Part shown: one piece after another, positions 6,813-11,511 of the stretch
How positions within the stretch are numbered: the stretch's first letter is position 1
How the letters are laid out: every line of letters begins with the position of its first letter
Source of the DNA: SIG636 sp045604285
GTDB taxonomy: Bacteria; Bacillota; Clostridia; Oscillospirales; CAG-382
Assembly (NCBI GenBank): GCA_045604285.1
Contig: JAZUNS010000084.1
Coordinates: 1 to 11,511 of the forward strand
Direction of reading: 5' to 3'
DNA length: 11,511 bases
Position numbers and translations under genes: made by a program
Notes under the pieces: generated by a model
Seen by the model: only the letters and a program-made list of their open reading frames with translations
Database searches by the model: none
What the model was told of the DNA's origin: nothing

Positions 6813-7876
6813 TGCAGATTATCCTTTAAATAGTTTACGCTTCGGCTTGTCTCTCGGGCGATGATTTTCCTTACCCTTTCGTAATCTATATCCTCGGTTA
6901 CCACCGACGCAAGATCTTCTATGGATTCTACCCTTCTGTTGGCCAGGCCGAATCTGTCAAGCAGGTCCGAAAGCTTGTTGCGGTTAGAGTCCCTTATTAA
7001 AGTGGCAAACTTTTTGCCGCGCTTTATGGAAAACACCGTGCCGTGGAAGGTATCGGTTATGACGTAATCGGCGCCGTCGAAGTACGCCAACAGCTCAAGG
7101 GGTGTGCAAAGCACGTTTGCGTCGCACCAGCGCTGATACACGCCGAAGGATATAAGCTTTTTGCCCTGTTTTTTTGCAAACGCCTTTATGGCGTTTATTT
7201 CGGCGGGATCGTTTATGCGATTATCGTAAGCATAAACAAGTATATAGTTTTTGTACTTTTTTTGAGGCTTTACGTCCTTATCCCAATCGTATATCAAAAC
7301 GGGGTCAACGTGTTGCAGGGGGACTATGCCCGTAAGCTTTTCCACACAAAGGGCAGAGTTGGCGTCACGGACCGATATATTTGACAGTTTTTTAAGGGCG
7401 GAAGCCACCTTGTCCTCCACGCCCGCATTGGCTATCATATCGTAATTGCTGAAGCCGAAGGAGCCCGCATAAGAGATGGCGGGGCATTGGGTTTCGCCCA
7501 GAAGCTGCAGAGAAAAGCCCCAGCTTTCCGCTTGGCAGCAATTAAACACCTCGTCACTGCCTATAACCAGCTTGTGGCATTCCGTTTCGGCTATAGGCTT
7601 CTCAATGCCTATGGAAGGGAAAAACTCTTGCAGAAAGCGTTTTTTTCTTTTCTTATAGAACAGCACGTGACGTATTCTTTTGAACAAATGCTTATCCAAA
7701 GTATATTTTCTTTTTGCGGCGGGGCTTTTACGCTCGCCAAAAAGCTTTTCGCCCTTACGGATATCAACAAAGCCAACTTGGTGGCCCAAGGCTTCCAACG
7801 TTTTCTTCAAAGCGTAGGCTTGCAGAAATGAGCCGTAGTTTATTACCCTTTGCATTGAGAGAATACCTATCTTCAT
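6809..7876 (-). CDS. Polysaccharide pyruvyltransferase family protein
   Basis: Members of this family (PF04230 type, e.g. CsaB, WcaK) transfer the enolpyruvyl group of PEP to a sugar, usually forming a pyruvate ketal and adding negative charge to the glycan. The 355-residue product shows NYGSFLQAYALKKTLE (13-28), GSDEVFN (106-112), SYAGSFG (135-141), SVRDANS (168-174), DPVLIYD (191-197) and the conserved C-terminal TDTFHGTVFSI (274-284). ATG 7876 is chosen because GAGG (7886-7883) lies 6 nt upstream and homologues begin with an MKIGI-like strand. An in-frame start at 7900 would add eight residues and overlap wzy. It lies 8 nt after wzy and overlaps the next gene by 4 nt. Proteins of this subfamily paired with an FrhB-type partner may not all be true pyruvyltransferases, so the activity is inferred. 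Confidence 0.87.
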   Translation of the reverse strand: MKIGILSMQRVINYGSFLQAYALKKTLEALGHQVGFVDIRKGEKLFGERKSPAAKRKYTLDKHLFKRIRHVLFYKKRKKRFLQEFFPSIGIEKPIAETECHKLVIGSDEVFNCCQAESWGFSLQLLGETQCPAISYAGSFGFSNYDMIANAGVEDKVASALKKLSNISVRDANSALCVEKLTGIVPLQHVDPVLIYDWDKDVKPQKKYKNYILVYAYDNRINDPAEINAIKAFAKKQGKKLISFGVYQRWCDANVLCTPLELLAYFDGADYVITDTFHGTVFSIKRGKKFATLIRDSNRNKLSDLLDRFGLANRRVESIEDLASVVTEDIDYERVRKIIARETSRSVNYLKDNLQ

Positions 7877-7882
7877 CTTTTG

Positions 7883-7886
7883 CCTC
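7883..7886 (-). promoter_or_regulatory. Ribosome binding site that sets the pyruvyltransferase start
   Basis: GAGG on the minus strand lies 6 nt before ATG 7876 and overlaps the wzy stop (GTGAGG). It supports ATG 7876 over the upstream in-frame codon at 7900 and suggests coupling to wzy translation. Confidence 0.65.
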
Positions 7887-9174
7887 ACATAAAAAACCAC
7901 ATTTGCCAGAACTGTGCGGAAAATACCGATACCGTGGCACCGGCAACCAACACCAGCAGCTTTACGATTACGGCAGGGGTAAAGCCGTTTATCCGTTTGT
8001 ATTGGATAAACCTGTCAACCTGAAGCCAGGCAAACAATGCGCCGCCTACGATGCCGCAGTAATTAAGCATATCCAAAAAGCTGTTGTGCGAATAATTTTT
8101 GGCGTTGTCAACGTAATAAGAAGCAAAGCCAAACATTTTGTTTACGGTGTTGCCGTTTTTAAATTTTTCCCAGTAAATACTGCCCAGCTCGCCTCTGCCG
8201 GTGGTAACGGAATCAAGATCACCTATTTTAAAATAACCGTATATACTTTCTATTCTTATAACGATAGGCTTAAGCACGCTTACTTCCTTTAGCAAATCCC
8301 AACAAAGGATAACAAGCAAAACGGAAAGGATAATACCGCCGATTATTATAAGCTTTTTGTACATTGGCACCGAGGCAACGGAGAATATAAAATAATACAG
8401 ATAAACCATAAGCATTAAAATTACCGAGGTCATGCTTACGGTTGCAAAAATGCCTACGGTACACAAAGTGCACGCCAATACCTTAAGCCACTTTTTCTTT
8501 AAGTAGAATAGGGCAAACGCCAGGCAAAAGCAAATATACATGCCAAACCTTGTGGTACCCAGTGTACCGTAAAGCTGGGGTACGTATCCCAACCCCTTAA
8601 GCCAGCGAGGAAGAGAAGTACCTGCAGTAAATCCGTAAACAGTTGCCAAAGCTACGCTTACGGAAAGGCAAACAAACGCCCATTGCCAAAAAATCTTTTC
8701 CTTTTTTGAGTCCGTTACGTATCCGTAAAAAAGCTGAGTTGCTATGATAAAATACAACAGCATACTTATGCCGTTAAATGAAGAATGCAAAATAAGATTT
8801 AAAGCCGACATTAACAGCAGGTACGCCGTTACGGCGATATCCACCGTCTTTAGCCTTAGGCTTTTTCTTAAAAACAAAAGCTTAAATACGTAAAGGCAGG
8901 TTTGCGCAAGAGACAGCGTTACGCCAAAGGAAAACACACCTACCTCGGACCAAGGCAAGGAAAAAACAAACAAATATGCGGTGGTATCCAAGGGGGCAAA
9001 GGCAAACACCGCCACAGCCAACGCCAAGGGAAGGTCGTTGGGAACGATTTGCAAGGCAAAGATACAAAACGCAAAAAGATACAGCAGATAAAAGGGCTTG
9101 CCCTGTTTAAAGCAATCCTCTGCGCTGCATGGTGTTTCATTAAGTTGTAGTTTGTTGTGATAGGCTTTATCCAT
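7885..9174 (-). CDS. wzy: Wzy-like O-antigen/exopolysaccharide polymerase
   Basis: This is a predicted integral membrane polymerase that joins flipped repeat units at the outer face of the membrane. The 429 residues contain roughly 12 hydrophobic helices. Between helices near 274-293 and 370-386 is a long, more polar, presumably extracytoplasmic loop. The loop carries TTGRGELGS (324-332) and ends in SHNSFLDML (362-370). A TGR motif followed by an HNS(F/Y)LD motif is the signature of the O-antigen ligase/polymerase superfamily. Wzy sequences diverge strongly, so the call rests on topology, loop motifs and operon context. The alternative is a WaaL-type ligase, less likely in a Gram-positive-like cluster beside Wzx. 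The ATG at 9174 has AGGGG 8 nt upstream. The 37-nt gap to the preceding glycosyltransferase is the longest in the operon. Confidence 0.85.
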   Translation of the reverse strand: MDKAYHNKLQLNETPCSAEDCFKQGKPFYLLYLFAFCIFALQIVPNDLPLALAVAVFAFAPLDTTAYLFVFSLPWSEVGVFSFGVTLSLAQTCLYVFKLLFLRKSLRLKTVDIAVTAYLLLMSALNLILHSSFNGISMLLYFIIATQLFYGYVTDSKKEKIFWQWAFVCLSVSVALATVYGFTAGTSLPRWLKGLGYVPQLYGTLGTTRFGMYICFCLAFALFYLKKKWLKVLACTLCTVGIFATVSMTSVILMLMVYLYYFIFSVASVPMYKKLIIIGGIILSVLLVILCWDLLKEVSVLKPIVIRIESIYGYFKIGDLDSVTTGRGELGSIYWEKFKNGNTVNKMFGFASYYVDNAKNYSHNSFLDMLNYCGIVGGALFAWLQVDRFIQYKRINGFTPAVIVKLLVLVAGATVSVFSAQFWQMWFFM

Positions 9175-9211
9175 TTATACAACCCCTGAAAATCGAAAGC
9201 CTGCCGCCTTA

Positions 9212-10141
9212 TTAACGGCGTTTGCTTGCGGCGTTAATTTTGTAATACAACCGAGGACACAAAGCGTATAAATACGCCTTTGCCTTGGTTTTTGTTTTAT
9301 ATGCGTTGCGCACTACAAAGCCTTTATGCAAATACTCTTTGCCGTAGCGATACAGCGCACCCGTTTGAAACATGCTTAGATACTTGCGGGCAAGGGAATC
9401 CAAAAGCTCGGTTTTAAGCTGTTTATCCGCCAGCGATTTATATATACCCTCCAGCTCAAGACAGGTGTCATACAAATCCTTGGCGTTTTTTCTTTTATCC
9501 TTTTGGGTGGTAATAGAGTTGTCGCGAACTATGTAATGATAAAAATCTACGCCGGATATAACCACCGTTTTTGCTCCAAGCAGCGCCCTGGGGGTGAACT
9601 GCTCGTCCTCGTGAAGGATGCCGTATTTAAAAAGCAAGCCGTTATCCAGCAAAAAACGGCGCCTGTAAATATTAAGCCACGCCGCCATAGGGCAACGCCC
9701 TGCCAATGCGGCTTTTTTAAAATATTCTGCCCCCGTGTATACGGTACCGTCTGCAGGCAGATGTGAAAGGTTGATGCTTGCGCCCTCTACAACGGCGTCG
9801 GCAACTATAATATCGCAGTTTTGCGCCGTAAAGGGCAAAAGCTTTTGGCAAGCGTCCTGCTTTATATAATCGTCGGAATCCACAAATATTATATAGTCAC
9901 CCGTTGCCGCCTTAAGCCCTGCGTTGCGGGCATCGGAAAGCCCGCCGTTTTCCTTGTGTATAACCTTTATGCGGTCATCCGCCTTGGCGTATTCGTCGCA
10001 AAGGACGGGGCAGTTATCGGGGCTGCCGTCATCAACAAGTATAATTTCAATATCGCCGTAGCTTTGGTTTAAAAGCGCATCCACGCATCTGCCAAGATAC
10101 TCTTCTACCTTATATACGGGAACAATTACAGAAAAAAGCAT
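9212..10141 (-). CDS. Family 2 glycosyltransferase (GT-A fold)
   Basis: This predicted cytosolic, membrane-associated enzyme adds one sugar from a nucleotide donor to the growing lipid-linked repeat unit. The 309 residues show all GT2 hallmarks. These are FSVIVPVYKVEEYL (3-16), LVDDGSPD (35-42) for the nucleotide, NGGLSDARNAGL (65-76), and the metal-binding DxD in FVDSDDYI (86-93). The acceptor-side HEDE (177-180) supplies the likely catalytic acid pair, and DFYHYIVRDNSITT (199-212) is common in EpsJ-like enzymes. The C-terminal third is basic. The ATG has GAGGGG about 8 nt upstream, inside the end of the preceding gene. It starts 2 nt after the stop of the other glycosyltransferase, so the two are very likely coupled. 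Donor and acceptor cannot be read from sequence. Confidence 0.93.
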   Translation of the reverse strand: MLFSVIVPVYKVEEYLGRCVDALLNQSYGDIEIILVDDGSPDNCPVLCDEYAKADDRIKVIHKENGGLSDARNAGLKAATGDYIIFVDSDDYIKQDACQKLLPFTAQNCDIIVADAVVEGASINLSHLPADGTVYTGAEYFKKAALAGRCPMAAWLNIYRRRFLLDNGLLFKYGILHEDEQFTPRALLGAKTVVISGVDFYHYIVRDNSITTQKDKRKNAKDLYDTCLELEGIYKSLADKQLKTELLDSLARKYLSMFQTGALYRYGKEYLHKGFVVRNAYKTKTKAKAYLYALCPRLYYKINAASKRR

Positions 10142-10143
10142 AT

Positions 10144-10956
10144 TTAATTCCCCTCAACCCATTGGTCATAGGATTTAAGCTTAACAAATTCCTTATAGCC
10201 CGCATTAAACAAGCCCTTAACGTTTTTGTATTTATTGCCGGTTTTTTTGGCGGTACGCAGGCAAAACAGCGTTTTATACAAAAAGAACGCCCTTGGATAA
10301 GCCGCCTTGAACCATGCACCTTTATCGTAATAATATTTATCGCTGTAACCGTTGAACCAAGAGGACGTATCCTGAGCACAAAGCCCCAGGCAATACTCGT
10401 TGCCGTATAGCTTAAGCCCGCTTCTGAGGCAGTCCAAAATAAACAGCGAATCCTCGCCGCTGCTGTATTTGCAGCCGCCGCCGAACAAATGGGAAAAGCT
10501 TACCCTTGAGCTTAAAAGGGCGCTTCTGCGTATGGCTATTGAACACGCACCGTATTTCATGGCGTTGTAGGTATGCAAGCGCTGATTTTTGGTTTGCTTT
10601 ATACGATGCACCTTGCCGTTTTTGGTTATCTTCATGCCAAAAATTATAACGTCTGCTTTGGGGTTGTTTTCAAAGGCAGCAAGCACCTTATTTGCATAAT
10701 CGTCGTTATACACCACGTCGTCATCGGAAAGCAAAAGTATATCCCCCGTTGCCGCAAGCAAGCCAATATTTCTGTTTATGCCCACGCCTACCGTATCGGT
10801 GGATATCATTTTTACGTTGTTTTCGTTTATGCGGGCTACAATAGTTTCGTTTTTTCCGCATTGGTTGGCAACGGTAAAATCTGTTTTTATATTCATCTTT
10901 TCGTACAAGGAAAGATCCTTTTGATGCATTGTTGCCACAACGACTTCAAGTGTCAT
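10144..10956 (-). CDS. Divergent family 2-type glycosyltransferase, first gene of the operon
   Basis: This predicted glycosyltransferase is 270 residues from ATG 10956. A Rossmann-like start (MTLEVVVATMHQKD, 1-14) is followed by VGINRNIGLLAATGDI (57-72), the GT2 donor-site helix. The metal-binding DxD is in LLSDDDVVY (75-83), and GEDS (167-170) carries the likely catalytic acid pair. The usual early DDGS nucleotide motif is not recognisable; the matching stretch reads VANQCGKNE (29-37). This places it in a divergent GT2/GT-A group seen in polysaccharide clusters. ATG 10956 is chosen because AAGGGG lies 7 nt upstream. Earlier in-frame starts at 10962 and 11022 have no properly spaced site. It begins the six-gene run, separated by 138 nt from the repeat-protein gene on the same strand. 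No confident promoter was found in that gap. Confidence 0.85.
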   Translation of the reverse strand: MTLEVVVATMHQKDLSLYEKMNIKTDFTVANQCGKNETIVARINENNVKMISTDTVGVGINRNIGLLAATGDILLLSDDDVVYNDDYANKVLAAFENNPKADVIIFGMKITKNGKVHRIKQTKNQRLHTYNAMKYGACSIAIRRSALLSSRVSFSHLFGGGCKYSSGEDSLFILDCLRSGLKLYGNEYCLGLCAQDTSSWFNGYSDKYYYDKGAWFKAAYPRAFFLYKTLFCLRTAKKTGNKYKNVKGLFNAGYKEFVKLKSYDQWVEGN

Positions 10957-10963
10957 AACCATA

Positions 10964-10969
10964 CCCCTT
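10964..10969 (-). promoter_or_regulatory. Ribosome binding site that sets the start of the first glycosyltransferase
   Basis: AAGGGG on the minus strand is 7 nt from ATG 10956. It is almost touching the alternative ATG at 10962 and lies downstream of the GTG at 11022, so 10956 is favoured. Confidence 0.6.
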
Positions 10970-11010
10970 ACAGCCTTAATATTAGATTTAGCCAATAGAA
11001 ATTGTTGCCC

Positions 11011-11047
11011 ATCGAACACCACGTGGAGGTACTAATATAAGTTCGAT
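11011..11047. repeat. Inverted repeat with nested CCACGTGG palindrome in the operon leader
   Basis: ATCGAAC (11011-11017) and GTTCGAT (11041-11047) are perfect inverted copies. The 23-nt spacer contains the 8-bp palindrome CCACGTGG (11019-11026). It lies just upstream of the first gene of the six-gene operon and just beyond the hairpin of the repeat-protein gene. It could be a protein-binding site or a leader RNA hairpin; the sequence does not decide. Confidence 0.4.
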
Positions 11048-11050
11048 ACG

Positions 11051-11082
11051 GCACCCTCCCCCATAGACTTGGGGGAAGGTGC
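11051..11082 (-). terminator. Hairpin after the repeat-protein gene, probable weak terminator
   Basis: On the minus strand GCACCTTCCCCCA pairs with TGGGGGAGGGTGC around a 6-nt loop. All 13 pairs form with one G-U wobble; on the plus strand that pair would be a C-A mismatch, which supports minus-strand function. It starts 12 nt past the stop at 11095. No good U-run follows the stem, so termination may be incomplete. Confidence 0.55.
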
Positions 11083-11094
11083 AAAATTTTGTGA

Positions 11095-11511
11095 TTATTC
11101 AACGATCATCTTGCCGTCTTCATCGAAGGTATATCTGCCCTCGGGAAGGAGACCGTTGGTTCTGGATACGTAGTAAGTGCCGGTAACGGCCTTCTTGGAG
11201 GAGTTGAAGTAATAGTAATTGCCTTCAAACTCTACAAGACCTGCGTAAACCTTAACGTCGTTTTCGTAATAATAGGTGCCGTCTGCTTCTACTACAACGC
11301 CGTTCTTGCGTACCAGCTTGCCCTCTTCGTCAAAGTTGTATCTGCCTTCGGGAAGGAGGCCGTTGGTTCTGGATACGTAGTAAGAGCCGGTAACAGCCTT
11401 CTTGGAGGAGTTGAAGTAATAATAATCGCCTTCAAACTCTACATGGCCTGCAAAGGTCTTAACGTTGTCTTCGTAATAGTAGGTGCCGTCTGCTTCTACA
11501 ACAACGCAGCG
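11095..11511 (-). CDS. C-terminal part of a tandem-repeat, cell-wall/choline-binding-like surface protein (5' end outside the window)
   Basis: An open frame enters from the right edge and ends at TAA 11097-11095. The visible 138 residues have no start and are exactly two 69-residue repeats. Each unit holds Gly/Tyr-rich short motifs at unequal spacing: GTYYYE, GDYYYF or GNYYYF, TGSYYV or TGTYYV, and LLPEGRYNF or LLPEGRYTF. This pattern of aromatic residues after Gly every 14-20 residues resembles Gram-positive cell-wall-binding or choline-binding repeats that anchor surface proteins non-covalently. It is not a clean match to the classical motif. By my count 54 of 69 positions are identical between the two units. 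The protein stops right after the second unit, so the repeats form its C-terminus. The N-terminal domain, and hence its function, is outside the window. Export is inferred from the repeat type only. Confidence 0.75.
   Translation of the reverse strand, partial: RCVVVEADGTYYYEDNVKTFAGHVEFEGDYYYFNSSKKAVTGSYYVSRTNGLLPEGRYNFDEEGKLVRKNGVVVEADGTYYYENDVKVYAGLVEFEGNYYYFNSSKKAVTGTYYVSRTNGLLPEGRYTFDEDGKMIVE
11098..11511 (-). repeat. Two 207-bp tandem direct repeats inside the surface-protein gene
   Basis: 11098-11304 and 11305-11511 are in-frame direct copies with a 207-nt period. For example, the blocks starting at 11132 and 11339 are nearly the same over about 100 nt (tatctgcc...ggttctggatacg and onward). 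The similarity is at DNA as well as protein level, so recent duplication or gene conversion is likely. More copies may lie beyond the right edge. Confidence 0.9.

Noticed and set aside
7877..7900. Eight-residue longer N-terminus for the pyruvyltransferase, overlapping wzy
   Set aside because: There is no ribosome binding site at proper spacing. The family usually begins at the MKIGI-type strand, and GAGG precedes ATG 7876.
9204..9222. CGCC...GGCG mini-hairpin between the glycosyltransferase and wzy as an internal terminator
   Set aside because: The stem is only 4 bp, there is no U-run, and it lies partly in coding sequence. The genes look cotranscribed.
10957..11022. Longer N-terminus for the first glycosyltransferase starting at GTG 11022
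   Set aside because: The extra 22 residues have no GT feature and overlap the inverted repeat. The AAGGGG site fits ATG 10956.
11022..11048. Stretch CGTGGAGGTACTAATA...TTCGA resembling the 3' end of 23S rRNA, with a T-loop-like GTTCGAT
   Set aside because: The similarity covers only about 15 nt, the flanks do not match 23S or 5S, and no tRNA stems can be formed around the GTTCGAT. It is probably chance.
1..11511. CRISPR array, tRNA/rRNA genes, IS element or prophage genes
   Set aside because: No spaced short direct repeats, cloverleaf, transposase or phage protein was seen on either strand. The only tandem repeat is coding (11098-11511).

Overview
The window looks like chromosomal DNA from a low-to-moderate GC Gram-positive anaerobe, most likely a gut-type member of the Clostridia (Bacillota). 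The clues are an ATP-type PEP carboxykinase, S. aureus-like CapE/CapF enzymes, GAGG/AGGGG ribosome binding sites, compact intrinsic terminators, and a C-terminal tandem repeat rich in Gly and Tyr that resembles Gram-positive cell-wall/choline-binding repeats. The lineage is an inference; no rRNA or tRNA gene is present to fix it.

Layout: (1) 1-208 is a non-coding stretch with several inverted repeats, including the terminator of pckA. (2) 209-1813, minus strand: pckA. (3) 1814-2122: a divergent intergenic region with a pckA promoter, a palindrome over its -35 box, a 13-bp AT-rich inverted repeat and a candidate capE promoter. (4) 2123-4329, plus strand: capE and capF, overlapping by 4 nt and closed by a strong bidirectional terminator at 4332-4366. 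(5) 4367-10956, minus strand: a tightly packed six-gene exopolysaccharide/capsule operon. In transcription order it holds two GT2 glycosyltransferases, a Wzy-like polymerase, a polysaccharide pyruvyltransferase, a ferredoxin/FrhB-domain iron-sulfur protein, and a Wzx-like flippase. (6) 11095 to the window end, minus strand: the 3' end of a gene whose visible part is exactly two 69-residue (207-bp) tandem repeats. A hairpin follows it.

How the genes work together: CapE and CapF should turn UDP-GlcNAc into a UDP-2-acetamido-2,6-dideoxy-L-hexose. The two glycosyltransferases would assemble part of a lipid-linked repeat unit, the pyruvyltransferase could add a PEP-derived pyruvyl group, Wzx would flip the unit and Wzy would polymerise it. 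Several parts of a complete Wzx/Wzy system are not in the window: CapG (the last UDP-FucNAc enzyme), a phosphoglycosyl transferase to start the unit, and chain-length/kinase proteins.

I did not find a wholly new system. The points most worth a second look are capEF without capG, the iron-sulfur/FrhB-domain partner of the pyruvyltransferase, the near-identical 207-bp repeats of the surface-type protein, and the dyad-rich pckA-capE intergenic region.
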